Below, in pieces: positions 8,725 through 17,903 of a stretch of 55,666 nt of DNA. The DNA comes from Clostridium sp. (GTDB lineage: Bacteria > Bacillota > Clostridia > Clostridiales > Clostridiaceae), in NCBI GenBank assembly GCA_015058405.1, contig SVCL01000030.1, forward strand, positions 1 to 55,666, written 5' to 3'. The number at the start of each line of letters is the position of its first letter. The stretch's first letter is position 1. The notes under the pieces were generated by a model. It worked only from the letters and a program-made list of their open reading frames with translations. It had not been told where the DNA came from and did no database searches. The position numbers and the translations under genes were made by a program.

Positions 8725-8753
8725 TTGACAAAATAAAGCAAAAAATATAGAAT
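8725..8753 (+). promoter_or_regulatory. Predicted promoter of the peptide cluster
   Basis: A consensus TTGACA (8725-8730) and TAGAAT (8748-8753) are separated by 17 bases. Transcription would begin about 60 bases before the first precursor gene. No other good promoter is seen before the terminator near 22960, so the region may be one operon. Confidence 0.6.
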
Positions 8754-8819
8754 TTAAGATGTATACCATTTGAAGGGGAATAGTAATATGAATACATAAA
8801 AAGAAAGGAGGGATATCAG

Positions 8820-8939
8820 ATGACAGACGCAATTAAAAGAATTGAAGCTTCTTTAGAAGAAACTACTGTTGACTTCGCTATAGAAGAATTAGAAGATGTT
8901 GTAACTCCAGGATACGGTTTTGGATGCAACTGTCAATAA
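8820..8939 (+). CDS. Ribosomal precursor peptide 1 (core TPGYGFGCNCQ)
   Basis: A 39-residue peptide follows AAAGGAGGG by seven bases. It has an acidic leader (DAIKRIEASLEETT, then AIEELEDVV) and a short C-terminal core TPGYGFGCNCQ with a CxC pair. It is directly repeated by a second copy, and a radical SAM/SPASM enzyme, an M50 protease and an ABC exporter follow, which is the normal layout of radical-SAM RiPPs such as the Yyd (epipeptide) type. The core lacks the usual sactipeptide spacing of several Cys, so the cross-link type cannot be named. Cys, Tyr and Phe are the likely modification sites. The leader probably ends near the PG or VVTPG segment. Confidence 0.82.
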   Translation: MTDAIKRIEASLEETTVDFAIEELEDVVTPGYGFGCNCQ

Positions 8940-8972
8940 TATGAAATTAATAAGAGGAAAGGGGGGAATGGA

Positions 8973-9092
8973 ATGTTAGATGCAATTAAAAGAATAGAAA
9001 GCTCATTAGAAGAAACTAATCTTGATTTAAACGTAGAAGAATTAGAAGACGTTGTAACTCCAGGATATGGTTTTGGATGTGCATGTTCATAA
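8973..9092 (+). CDS. Ribosomal precursor peptide 2 (core TPGYGFGCACS)
   Basis: This second 39-residue peptide starts 33 bases after copy 1, with AAAGGGGGG as ribosome site. The leader (DAIKRIESSLEETN, then NVEELEDVV) differs from copy 1 mainly in its centre. The stretch EELEDVVTPGYGFGC is identical, and the last residues change from NCQ to ACS. Conservation of the leader end and core with freedom in the final residues suggests that one modifying enzyme processes both. The two could give a two-component product or simply raise dose; that is inference. Confidence 0.82.
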   Translation: MLDAIKRIESSLEETNLDLNVEELEDVVTPGYGFGCACS

Positions 9093-9188
9093 GATTTTAA
9101 CTTAAATATAAGTATATATTAAAGCAAAGGTATGCAAAAGAGATGTATTACTATTTTCCTAATTATTATAAGAAAAGGTAATAAGGTT

Positions 9189-10532
9189 ATGGAAGAGAAA
9201 CATTTATTTAAAAAAGATAATAATTATATCATATTAAATCTAAAGAATATGAAGATTTTCAAACTTCCTACTAAATTAAACAGCTTGTTAGATGGTATGT
9301 CAGAACAAGAATTAAAGGAGGTTGAAAGTAAGCTAACTTTAGAAAAAGATAATGATGAACAAAAACAGTTAACTATTCATAAGGAAAATAAAAATATATG
9401 TAAAAGATTAATACTTAATGTTAGTAATTCTTGTAATCTAGCATGTAAATATTGTTATGCAGAAGAAGGAAAGTATGCAACTAATCAAGAGTTAGAAATG
9501 ATGAATATAGATACCTTAAAGAAAGCTATAGAAGCTGCATATGATATATATAGTGAAGGTATTGAGATGATACAATTTTTTGGTGGGGAACCATTATTAA
9601 ATAAAAAATTGCTATCAGTTTGTATACCAGAGATAAATAGTATAGTGGAAAGAAGAAAAATGAAAAAGCCTAAGTATACTATAGTTACTAATGGGACTTT
9701 AATTGATGATGACTATATTAAATTATTTAATGAGCACTTTGAATCTATAACTATAAGTTTAGATGGTGAAAAAGAAGTGAATGATTGTAATAGATGTTTT
9801 GCTAATAATAATAGTAGTGTTTACGATGTTATTATGAAAAACATAAAAAAGATGAATGAGAAAAAAAGAAATTTTTATCTTGCGGTTGAGGCAACAATTA
9901 CTAAAAAGCATATAGATAACTATAAGAAAACAGGTAGAATTGATACTTTTTATTTGTTAAGAGATTTAGAACTTGATGCTGTACAACATGGACCATTAAT
10001 AGACAAAAAATTAATTAATACTTCGTTATCTCATGCAGATGAAAATGATGTAATAGATTATTTTGAACAATGGATAAAAAATGAATTTAGTAACGGTGAA
10101 GATAAAATTAGATGTAGAACAATAGCCAATATTATCAATATGTATAATAGTGGACAAGTATATTCAAATGGGTGTGGAGCTACTAAGAGCGATTTAGCAG
10201 TTGATGTTACAGGAAATATGTATCCTTGTTTTATGTTTATTGGAATTGATAAATTTATAATTGGAAATGTAACTGATTTTGATATTAATAAATATAAGGA
10301 CAGAAGAGGAGAATTAGCTAAGCTATTTATGGAAGCTAATAATAATGATAAGTGTAATTCCTGTTGGATTAAGGGAATGTGTGAAAAAACATATGGACAT
10401 TGTATTGGTGCACGTTATTTACAAAATAATGATATTAGCAAACCTATAGATTTAGCATGTGAAATAAGTAGAAATGTCTTAGAAAGAATTATATTTGAAG
10501 TATGCGAAAGGTATGGTTCTAAGAGGAAGTAA
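9189..10532 (+). CDS. Radical SAM/SPASM peptide-maturation enzyme
   Basis: This enzyme probably installs a cross-link or epimerisation on the precursors. The radical SAM cluster motif C-x3-C-x2-C is at Cys82, Cys86 and Cys89 (CNLACKYC), followed by GGEPLL. A cysteine-rich SPASM region near the C-terminus reads GCGATKSDLAVD, GNMYPC, CNSCWIKGMC and GHC, for auxiliary iron-sulfur clusters. The N-terminal ~65 residues (KDNNYIILNLKNMKIFKLP) resemble a PqqD-like leader-binding region. I prefer ATG 9189; an in-frame ATG at 9132 would add a hydrophobic 19-residue extension. Its stop overlaps the next start (TAATG), indicating translational coupling. Substrate assignment rests on gene order. Confidence 0.88.
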   Translation: MEEKHLFKKDNNYIILNLKNMKIFKLPTKLNSLLDGMSEQELKEVESKLTLEKDNDEQKQLTIHKENKNICKRLILNVSNSCNLACKYCYAEEGKYATNQELEMMNIDTLKKAIEAAYDIYSEGIEMIQFFGGEPLLNKKLLSVCIPEINSIVERRKMKKPKYTIVTNGTLIDDDYIKLFNEHFESITISLDGEKEVNDCNRCFANNNSSVYDVIMKNIKKMNEKKRNFYLAVEATITKKHIDNYKKTGRIDTFYLLRDLELDAVQHGPLIDKKLINTSLSHADENDVIDYFEQWIKNEFSNGEDKIRCRTIANIINMYNSGQVYSNGCGATKSDLAVDVTGNMYPCFMFIGIDKFIIGNVTDFDINKYKDRRGELAKLFMEANNNDKCNSCWIKGMCEKTYGHCIGARYLQNNDISKPIDLACEISRNVLERIIFEVCERYGSKRK

Positions 10533-11704
10533 TGAAATATATGGTAGATAATAAATATCCAAAGATCAAAAAATCAGTTTATATGAATGATGTATTTATT
10601 AATAATAAAGGCAAGGGCTACTATGTTATAGGAAATAAGGAAAATGACTCACAATTATTAGTTAGTGTTAAAGATGCTAATTTTTTTAAAAAGTTAATGA
10701 GTAAGTTAGATGGAAAAAGTGATATTGATAAGTTAGTTAGTGAAGGAATTGGGACATATAATCAAGTATGTAAGGCTATTGATTTATTGAAATCGCATGG
10801 ATTGATAGAGGGAACTGAATCTAAAAAGTCATATAATGAGGCAGAAAGTTTATCTATTAAATTAATTAAAAAAACTTTCAATGAAGTAGATGATGTAACC
10901 CAAAAAAAACAGCAAGATATATGTTCTAAAATAATGAAGGTTAGTAAAGTGATTCTTGCCATAAGTATAATATGCTTTTTTTATCTAATAGCAGTTAATT
11001 TTTCAGAAATATTCGAGGAGAATTCAATTAGTTATTGGTTAAGTTATAAAAGTGGGGATGTAAATTCAGTATTTTTAGGATATTTATTTATAAATTTCAG
11101 TATGATTTTAATGTTTCTTATACATGAAACCTTTCATGTTATAACAGGAATAGAAAAGGGAATACGTCCAGCCTATTTTTCATTTATTTTATTTTTAGGC
11201 TTTATGCCTATGTTTTATATAAAAAATAGAAATATATATACCTTGAAAAAGAAAGATATAATAAAGGTTTTATTAGCTGGAGTATATTCTAATTTGATTT
11301 TATTTTTTATACTAATAGATTTATTTTTTGTATTTAAAATTGAATTTATAAAGATACTTGCTATGGCAAATTTAAGAATGGTATTTGTAAACCTAATACC
11401 TATATCACTTACAGATGGTTATTTTATATATACATTAATTTTTAATAGACCTAATTTAAGAATGAAATTTCATAAATTCTTAGCAGATCCTAGAAGACTA
11501 AAAGAGTATAAGAAAAGTGATCTTATATTTATATGTGTATTTCTAGCTTCAATTTTATTAACTATTAATTTTGAATTAATGTGGATAATTAGCGATATTG
11601 GTTTGGGATTAGTGTATAAAGTTATTTTGGTTATAGTGATAAATATTATATATATTTTAACATTGCACTATATGGATAAGAAAAAATTCGGTATTAAAGG
11701 ATAG
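10532..11704 (+). CDS. PqqD-like domain fused to an M50 membrane metalloprotease
   Basis: The 390-residue protein begins with a soluble PqqD-like region (about 1-95, with KLDGKSDIDKLVSEG) that may bind the leader. A multi-pass membrane part follows. The zinc site HETFH is at residues 198-202 in a membrane segment, and the second M50 motif NLIPISLTDGYF supplies the distal Asp ligand. M50 proteins next to radical SAM genes (YydH, for example) are thought to cleave the leader during maturation or export. The start overlaps the stop of the radical SAM gene. It likely acts in the membrane just before the ABC exporter encoded next. Protease activity is inferred from intact motifs. Confidence 0.82.
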   Translation: MKYMVDNKYPKIKKSVYMNDVFINNKGKGYYVIGNKENDSQLLVSVKDANFFKKLMSKLDGKSDIDKLVSEGIGTYNQVCKAIDLLKSHGLIEGTESKKSYNEAESLSIKLIKKTFNEVDDVTQKKQQDICSKIMKVSKVILAISIICFFYLIAVNFSEIFEENSISYWLSYKSGDVNSVFLGYLFINFSMILMFLIHETFHVITGIEKGIRPAYFSFILFLGFMPMFYIKNRNIYTLKKKDIIKVLLAGVYSNLILFFILIDLFFVFKIEFIKILAMANLRMVFVNLIPISLTDGYFIYTLIFNRPNLRMKFHKFLADPRRLKEYKKSDLIFICVFLASILLTINFELMWIISDIGLGLVYKVILVIVINIIYILTLHYMDKKKFGIKG

Positions 11705-11737
11705 CGTGAGATATATGCATATAGATAGGAGGTTTGA

Positions 11738-14167
11738 ATGAAAAAGATAATTTTAAGTTTATTGAAGTCAGAAGCAAAAAAAGAAGCAAGAATACCATTG
11801 ATTTTGATAACTATAGTAATTACATGTATGACTATATTCGCTTCTATGAATGTTGTGAATTTAATTAAACAGTCAATGGAACAAGATATACGTGGAAGTA
11901 AAGTAGGAACTAGTGATTATGTATTATATGATAAAAAGTTTAATGCATTTAAGGAAATTAAGATAGAGGATAGCTCATCATTAGGGGTATTTAGTAATAA
12001 TGGATTAGTTACATATAAAGATAAAGAATTAAAATGTGACTTTTGGGGCGTAGATTTATCAGAGTTTCAAGATGTGTTTGGAAACGTAATTGAAAATGAA
12101 TGTGCTTCAAGTAATGATTTTGCAAAGAATGAAATAATAATAAATAAAAATGTAAGTGAAAAGCTTGGAGTAACAGATAATGATACTATAAAGATTAAAA
12201 TTAGTGGATTAGAACTTGAACTTAAAGTGCTATGCATTAATGAGACTAATAATTTTTTAAATAGTAATGAAAGTATAGTTTTAGTACCAAAAGAGGTATT
12301 AACAGATAAATTAAAGATAGAAAGTGACTATGTAACAAGTCAATATATATATAATAGCAGCATATCAAAAGAAGAATTAATTTCAAAAGTTGATAATGAA
12401 GATATGGTAATAGAAAAATCAATAAGTGATGATATGATAAATTCAAATCTTAAATCTTATTATGGAGTATTAGGAATAATATTTGTAATAATTCTTTGTA
12501 GTAGTTACGACATTTTAGAATCTGCTAATAGAATATTTATTATTCAAAGATGTAATTATATAGGTACTTTAAGAAGTATTGGTATGACTAAGAAAAAGAT
12601 AAAGAAGATTTTTAGTGGTTTTGCTTTAGGTATTGCATTAATTGGATCAATTTTTGGTACTGCACTGGGTGAAGTTTGTATTAACTTATATAATACTTAT
12701 ATTTTGAAGTTAGATAAATTAAATCAATCACCAGAAGATTTCTTGATTACAGCAGTAATAACTATAGCTATTGGAATAGCTATAACAATATATAGTACTA
12801 TAAGTCCTTTAAACAATATTCTTAAAAAGTCTGATAAAGAAATACTATTAAATTCTACATCAGTATATGTAGATAATACACTAAAACCTATTAACTATAT
12901 ATCATTAGTAGTGTTAATAGGATTACTAATTATACTTAATACTATGGAAATTAAAAGTGATATGTTTTTAATTTCAGCTTTAGTTTCAGCATTTATAGCT
13001 TTACTTAATATTTTAAAAGTCTTATATTGGGCTATAAACAAGCTGTTAAGTTCAAAACCTAAAAGAGGAGTATTTTTTATTTCCATAAAAAATACTATTA
13101 ACAATTTCTTTGTAAGAAAAACTATCTCTACAACAATAACTATTTCATTATTCTTATTGTTAATATGTACTTTAGCATTTAGTACATTAAAAGGTTTGAG
13201 CAGTTTTTATTACGATTATTACGCTGATGCCTTTTTAAGAGTAGATGACTCATTTTTAGAAGAGGATAAGGATGTTATTAAAAATTGTGATTCTATAAAA
13301 GATTATTATTTTTATAATTCATCAGAATTATTATTTAATGATGATAAAAAGATAGCAATATTAAGTATAGATGATCCGATGAGATTAGAGGAGAACTTTA
13401 TAAACTTAAAGATTAAATGGACAGAAGGATTTAATAACGAAGATTTTAATAATGATTTTAATATAGTTATTACAAAAATACTTGCAGATAGATACAGTCT
13501 TGCATTAGGGGATAACGTAGAATGTTCTGATGGAGAATTAAGTAATAAATATAAGATTGTGGGGATAGCTGACACATTACAAGAACTAGGGGATATATCT
13601 TTTATCTCAAAGTATGAATCAGTAAAAAAGGATAATGGCGTATACTTAATATCTAATTCAGATAAAAATATGGACAATGAATTAAGTTCAAAGTTAACTT
13701 GTACTAATTATAAATATAAGTCTATAGACGAAATGATAGAAAAAGACGAAAAGAACAGTAAACAATTATTCATGCTATTTTATGCATTTGCAATATTTAT
13801 TGCAATAAGTAATTTGGTAGGTATATATAGCAATTACAAGCTTAGCTATATATTTAGAAGAAAAGAGCTAGCAACTATGTATTCTTACGGATATAAAATT
13901 TCTACATTAACTAAGATGATTATATATGAAGTGTTATTTAGTTCAATAATAGGTTTTGTGTATGCTTTAGGTTCAACTTTTATAATAGTTAATATATTAG
14001 AAAAAGTGATGAAAGCTATAGAAATTCCAATTCCATTAACTTATTCTAAAGAAACTATAATAGTCTTATTTGTAATAATTTTCTGTGTATCAATAATTAA
14101 TTTAGTTTTAGCCGTTAGATATGTTAGAAAATCAAAGAAAAAGTTAATTGAAAATCTAAAAAGTTAA
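11738..14167 (+). CDS. FtsX/MacB-type ABC transporter permease
   Basis: This 809-residue permease has an N-terminal membrane helix (about 20-42), a large extracytoplasmic domain, a first group of helices (about 243-360), further helices (about 385-480), a second soluble domain (about 490-675) and a last group of three helices (about 680-800). This duplicated FtsX layout is typical of peptide and antimicrobial efflux or immunity permeases. It begins 33 bases after the protease with a TAGGAGG site, and the matching ATPase follows. It probably exports the mature peptide or protects the producer; the sequence cannot decide which. Confidence 0.85.
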   Translation: MKKIILSLLKSEAKKEARIPLILITIVITCMTIFASMNVVNLIKQSMEQDIRGSKVGTSDYVLYDKKFNAFKEIKIEDSSSLGVFSNNGLVTYKDKELKCDFWGVDLSEFQDVFGNVIENECASSNDFAKNEIIINKNVSEKLGVTDNDTIKIKISGLELELKVLCINETNNFLNSNESIVLVPKEVLTDKLKIESDYVTSQYIYNSSISKEELISKVDNEDMVIEKSISDDMINSNLKSYYGVLGIIFVIILCSSYDILESANRIFIIQRCNYIGTLRSIGMTKKKIKKIFSGFALGIALIGSIFGTALGEVCINLYNTYILKLDKLNQSPEDFLITAVITIAIGIAITIYSTISPLNNILKKSDKEILLNSTSVYVDNTLKPINYISLVVLIGLLIILNTMEIKSDMFLISALVSAFIALLNILKVLYWAINKLLSSKPKRGVFFISIKNTINNFFVRKTISTTITISLFLLLICTLAFSTLKGLSSFYYDYYADAFLRVDDSFLEEDKDVIKNCDSIKDYYFYNSSELLFNDDKKIAILSIDDPMRLEENFINLKIKWTEGFNNEDFNNDFNIVITKILADRYSLALGDNVECSDGELSNKYKIVGIADTLQELGDISFISKYESVKKDNGVYLISNSDKNMDNELSSKLTCTNYKYKSIDEMIEKDEKNSKQLFMLFYAFAIFIAISNLVGIYSNYKLSYIFRRKELATMYSYGYKISTLTKMIIYEVLFSSIIGFVYALGSTFIIVNILEKVMKAIEIPIPLTYSKETIIVLFVIIFCVSIINLVLAVRYVRKSKKKLIENLKS

Positions 14168-14191
14168 TATTGTAGAAAGGGAGAATTAATT

Positions 14192-14860
14192 ATGGATATA
14201 GTAAAAACTGAGAATTTATATAAAGAATATAATTTAGGAAAAGTAAAAACAAAAGTAATTAATAATGTTACTTTAAGTATAAAGGAAAAAGAATTTGTTT
14301 CTATTATAGGTCCATCAGGCTCTGGGAAAAGTACGCTGTTATATTTATTAAGCGGAATGGAAGAAAAAACTTCAGGTTCAGTTTACTTATTAGGACAAGA
14401 TATAGATAAGCTTTCAGATAAAGAAAAATGTGATATGAGAAGAAATAGTATAGGGTTTGTATATCAATTCTATAACTTAATATCAGAAATGAATGTTCAA
14501 GACAACATTTTATTACCAAAGTTAATTGATAATGAAGAAATAGATATTGAGAGACTAAATAAAATTGTAGAATTAGTTTCTTTAGAAAAACATTTAAAAT
14601 CTTTTCCACATGAATTATCAGGAGGACAGCAACAAAGAGTAGCTATAGCAAGAGCAATTTATACAAATCCAAAGATAATTTTTGCAGATGAACCTACAGG
14701 TAATTTGGATTATAAGACAGGACAAGATGTAATGGAATTATTTAAAAAGATTAATGAAGAAATGGGAACAACAATAATTCAAGTTACTCATTCAATGGAA
14801 CATGCAAAATACGCAAATAGAATTATTAAAATAGTTGATGGAGAAGTTTGTGATGAATAA
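14192..14860 (+). CDS. ABC transporter ATP-binding protein, LolD/MacB type
   Basis: The 222-residue ATPase carries Walker A GPSGSGKST, the Q-loop segment GFVYQFYNLI, the signature LSGGQQQRVAIARA, Walker B IIFADEPTGNLD and the switch His (VTHSMEHA). The length and the EPTGNLD sequence are typical of partners of FtsX-type permeases. It should power the preceding permease. Its 3' end overlaps the following BtrH-like gene by 8 bases, so export and acylation genes are in one transcript. Confidence 0.93.
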   Translation: MDIVKTENLYKEYNLGKVKTKVINNVTLSIKEKEFVSIIGPSGSGKSTLLYLLSGMEEKTSGSVYLLGQDIDKLSDKEKCDMRRNSIGFVYQFYNLISEMNVQDNILLPKLIDNEEIDIERLNKIVELVSLEKHLKSFPHELSGGQQQRVAIARAIYTNPKIIFADEPTGNLDYKTGQDVMELFKKINEEMGTTIIQVTHSMEHAKYANRIIKIVDGEVCDE

Positions 14861-15929
14861 TAAACTTATTAAGAAGTATGTATGGACGGATAAAGAAATA
14901 AAAACATATAAAGAAGATGGAGATTGTAGACTTGCTACATTTTTAGGTCTATTAAGATATTATGAAGCAGATATTACTATAAATGAATTATTTGGTCTTG
15001 GTTGTGGACTAGACTTTATGTTAATGGACGTACCTGCAGGATCTATTAATATTCTTGGGGTAACAGGAAGAAACTTTGAAGTGGAAAAAAACTTTTGTGA
15101 GAAGATAAATATAACTGTTACAGAATCTATATCAACATATAAGCCAAAAAGATTTTGGGACAAGCCATTTGATTATGAAATTTTAAGGGAAGTTGCTAGT
15201 GGAAGACCAGTTGTAGTTAATACTGATATTTATTATATGGATTATCTAAGTGATAAGAATTTACCTCACAATAGATATCATTGCATAATGATTTTAGGGT
15301 ATGATCTTAAAGCTAAAACATTGCAAGTTGTAGATGCTATGACTGATAAGATTGAAACTTTACAAATGAGTTCTTTAAATAAAGGGATTCATCAACAAGG
15401 AAAGTTCATGATGGATGAAGGTTTATGGTATGTAATTAAGGATAATAGCAATATCATAAAAGAAATACCAAAATCTATGTATGTTGATTCTTTAGTTGAA
15501 CAAAGCAAGTATATGCTTAGTGATGAGGGGCCAGTTAATCAAATAAAAGATTTTTATGAGTTTTTACAAAGAACTTATGATAAAGCAATTAAGTCTGAAG
15601 ACAATAAGTATAAAAATTATTTAAAAATGCAAGTGTCTACAATTTGTTCTTTAATAAGAACTGAAGATGAAGTTTCAGGAACTTTTTATAGAAGGCTATA
15701 TTTAAGATTTGTTCAAAGGTTTATTGATAAGTTTGAGATAAAGAATGAGAATATGGATAAAGTAGTTGAAATGCTTACAGAAGACGCAAAAGAGTGGAAG
15801 AAGATTGCCTTTAAAGTTAGGTATACTAAGGAGATTTTGGAACAAACAAAGAAATTAATTGAATCTTTGGAGAAAATATATAACTTAGAAAAAAATATAT
15901 TTGAATTAATATTAAAAGAAAATTTATAA
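14853..15929 (+). CDS. BtrH-like acyltransferase (BtrH N-terminal domain)
   Basis: BtrH of butirosin synthesis transfers an acyl group from a carrier protein to an amine. This protein has a matching N-terminal papain-like domain: DGDCRLATFLGLLRYY with candidate nucleophile Cys25, the FGLGCGLDF segment, His143 in NRYHCIMILGYD, and Asp161 in VVDAM. The second half (about 200-358) is helical and less conserved. It lies between the exporter genes and the acyl carrier gene, so it probably moves the completed acyl chain from a carrier to the modified peptide. ATG 14853 follows GGAGAAG by seven bases. Cysteine-peptidase activity on a leader is the alternative. Confidence 0.75.
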   Translation: MNNKLIKKYVWTDKEIKTYKEDGDCRLATFLGLLRYYEADITINELFGLGCGLDFMLMDVPAGSINILGVTGRNFEVEKNFCEKINITVTESISTYKPKRFWDKPFDYEILREVASGRPVVVNTDIYYMDYLSDKNLPHNRYHCIMILGYDLKAKTLQVVDAMTDKIETLQMSSLNKGIHQQGKFMMDEGLWYVIKDNSNIIKEIPKSMYVDSLVEQSKYMLSDEGPVNQIKDFYEFLQRTYDKAIKSEDNKYKNYLKMQVSTICSLIRTEDEVSGTFYRRLYLRFVQRFIDKFEIKNENMDKVVEMLTEDAKEWKKIAFKVRYTKEILEQTKKLIESLEKIYNLEKNIFELILKENL

Positions 15930-15943
15930 AGTGAGGGATCATT

Positions 15944-16240
15944 ATGAATAGAAATGAAGTTGTTTTAAAAATAAAGGAAATGTTAATAGATAGATTAATG
16001 TTAGATGTTACAGTTGATGATATAAAGGATGATACATTACTTTTTGATAGTGAAGTAATTAATAGAGGAGAAGAGGATATTGAAGAAGGATTAGGTTTAG
16101 ATTCTGTTGATGCTTTAGAAATAATTGTTGGTATTCAAGAGTTATTTGCCATAAAACTAGATACAGATAAAAATCCAGAAGTATTTAAATCAGTAAGTAC
16201 ATTAGCTGATTATGTAATGGCAAATGTAAGTGTCGAATAA
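15944..16240 (+). CDS. Acyl carrier protein
   Basis: The 98-residue carrier has the phosphopantetheine site LGLDSVDALE. The serine of DSVD is the attachment point, at about residue 51. An acidic insert before the site (EVINRGEEDIEEG) makes it longer than housekeeping AcpP, as in several secondary-metabolism carriers. It sits directly before the ketosynthase and should carry the growing chain made by the next four enzymes. A phosphopantetheinyl transferase is not encoded nearby. Confidence 0.9.
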   Translation: MNRNEVVLKIKEMLIDRLMLDVTVDDIKDDTLLFDSEVINRGEEDIEEGLGLDSVDALEIIVGIQELFAIKLDTDKNPEVFKSVSTLADYVMANVSVE

Positions 16241-16251
16241 AGGTGATTTAT

Positions 16252-17457
16252 ATGAATAAAAGAGTTGTTGTAACAGGTATTGGGGTTATGGTTTCAAATG
16301 CTAATAATAAAGATGAATTATGTAAGGCATTTGTTAAAGGTATTAGTGGAATAAAACCTAGCAAAATAATGCAAAGGTTAAAGTCATATACAGAATATTG
16401 TGGTGAGATAAAACTTGATATGAATTTATCTAGAGTTGAAAAATTTAATTATATCGCAAAAAAAGCTATAGAAGAGATGTTTGAGGATGCAAATGTTAAT
16501 AAGGAATATATAGAAAGCTTTGGTTCTAGAGGAGCTTTTACAATAGGAACTGCTAATTTACCTTCGTTACCTTTAGATGATCAGTTTGAAGAATTAAGCA
16601 ATAATAATGAGGAAATAGATTGTGCTGAGTTAAATCATAGAAATTCAGAATCATTATATGAATTAAATAGTTTAATAGGAAATAGAGGAGAACTTTATTT
16701 TATAAATTCAGCTTGCGTATCAGGAACTACTTCAGTAGGAATAGGGTATGATCTTATTAGTTCAGGAAATGTTGATGTAGTTGTTGCAGCAGGGGTAGAT
16801 GTATTAAGTGATGTAAGTGTTGCAGGATTTAATTCTATGAATAATATGAGTGAAAATTTATGTAAGCCATTTGATAAGCTAAGAACTGGTATAAATCTTG
16901 GTGAAGCATCAGCTTTTTTGTTACTAGAAAGTGAAGAAGCAGCTCTTAAGAGAGGGGCAAAAATTTATGGAGAAATATTTGCTTATAACTCTAAAAATGA
17001 TGCATACCATATTACCTCTCCAGATCCTACTGGAACTGGAGCATATGTATGTATGAATGAAATTATAAAGCAATATGATTTTAAGGAAGATAGTGTTTTA
17101 TATATAAATACTCATGGTACAGGAACAATTGCTAATGATGAGATGGAGTTAAAGGCCATGGAAAGAGTTCTTGCTGAAAATGAAAATATAAAAAATATAT
17201 GGTTCTCATCTAGTAAATCTTTATTTGGTCATTGTTTAGGGGCTGCTGGGACAATTGAATTAGCTACATGTTTATTAGGAATGAATATAGGAAAGATGCC
17301 AGTTTCTATTTCAGTTGAAAATCCTATGGATATGTCTGAAAACTTAAAGTTAGTTACAAACGAAAAAGAATCAATTCCTTTTGATGTATGTATATCAAAT
17401 TCATTTGCTTTTGCTGGTAATTCAGGCAGCATTGGAATTTGTAAATATTATAGATAG
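16252..17457 (+). CDS. Beta-ketoacyl synthase (KS), catalytically complete
   Basis: This condensing enzyme elongates the ACP-bound chain with malonyl-ACP. The thiolase-fold triad is intact: Cys155 in NSACVSGTTS, His288 in NTHGTGT and His327 in FGHCLGAAG. The size (about 401 residues) fits the KAS II group. It is followed by a dehydratase and a KS-like protein without the triad, the usual KS/chain-length-factor pairing of type II PKSs and aryl polyene systems. ATG 16252 follows AAAGGTG by six bases; the in-frame GTG 16243 lies within that site. Confidence 0.9.
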   Translation: MNKRVVVTGIGVMVSNANNKDELCKAFVKGISGIKPSKIMQRLKSYTEYCGEIKLDMNLSRVEKFNYIAKKAIEEMFEDANVNKEYIESFGSRGAFTIGTANLPSLPLDDQFEELSNNNEEIDCAELNHRNSESLYELNSLIGNRGELYFINSACVSGTTSVGIGYDLISSGNVDVVVAAGVDVLSDVSVAGFNSMNNMSENLCKPFDKLRTGINLGEASAFLLLESEEAALKRGAKIYGEIFAYNSKNDAYHITSPDPTGTGAYVCMNEIIKQYDFKEDSVLYINTHGTGTIANDEMELKAMERVLAENENIKNIWFSSSKSLFGHCLGAAGTIELATCLLGMNIGKMPVSISVENPMDMSENLKLVTNEKESIPFDVCISNSFAFAGNSGSIGICKYYR

Positions 17458-17468
17458 TGGAGGAGTTT

Positions 17469-17903
17469 ATGAATATATTAGATATAGTAAAACATAGATA
17501 TCCATTTGTTATGATAGATAAAGTTATAGAAAGTAAGTATATGGAGAGTGTTGTTGCAACAAAAAATGTTTCATATAATGAGCCATGGGTTGTTGGACAT
17601 TATCCTGAAAAACCTATATTTCCTGGAGTTTTAATGATAGAAGCTATGGGACAAGCAAGTGGATTTTTATTTGTAGATAATGATAAAAATGTTGTAGAGA
17701 AAAACTTATTTGGGCAATTAGCTAAAGTAGAACAAGTTAAATTTATTAAACCTGTTTTTCCAGGTGATATTATAACCATAAAAGTTAAACTAGACAATAT
17801 GGTAAACAACTATGTGATAGTTTCAGCAAAATGTTATGTAGAAGATAAAAAGGTGGCTGAAGGGAAATTGTCATATGTTTTAAAGGAGGTAACATATGAG
17901 TAA
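17469..17903 (+). CDS. FabZ-type 3-hydroxyacyl-ACP dehydratase
   Basis: This hot-dog-fold dehydratase removes water from the 3-hydroxyacyl-ACP to give a trans-2-enoyl chain. The active-site stretch HYPEKPIFPGVLMIEAMGQ contains the catalytic His44 and Glu58, and the N-terminal HRYPFVMIDKV is typical of FabZ. The length (about 144 residues) is normal. ATG 17469 follows GGAGG by five bases. The gene overlaps the next by 8 bases. Because no enoyl reductase accompanies it, double bonds would be kept unless a housekeeping FabK/FabI acts. Confidence 0.9.
   Translation: MNILDIVKHRYPFVMIDKVIESKYMESVVATKNVSYNEPWVVGHYPEKPIFPGVLMIEAMGQASGFLFVDNDKNVVEKNLFGQLAKVEQVKFIKPVFPGDIITIKVKLDNMVNNYVIVSAKCYVEDKKVAEGKLSYVLKEVTYE

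Noticed and set aside
8820..9092. Classification of the precursors as sactipeptides or ranthipeptides
   Set aside because: Only two Cys in a CxC arrangement and a short core; neither the Cys-rich SCIFF pattern nor typical sactipeptide spacing is present, so no class is asserted.
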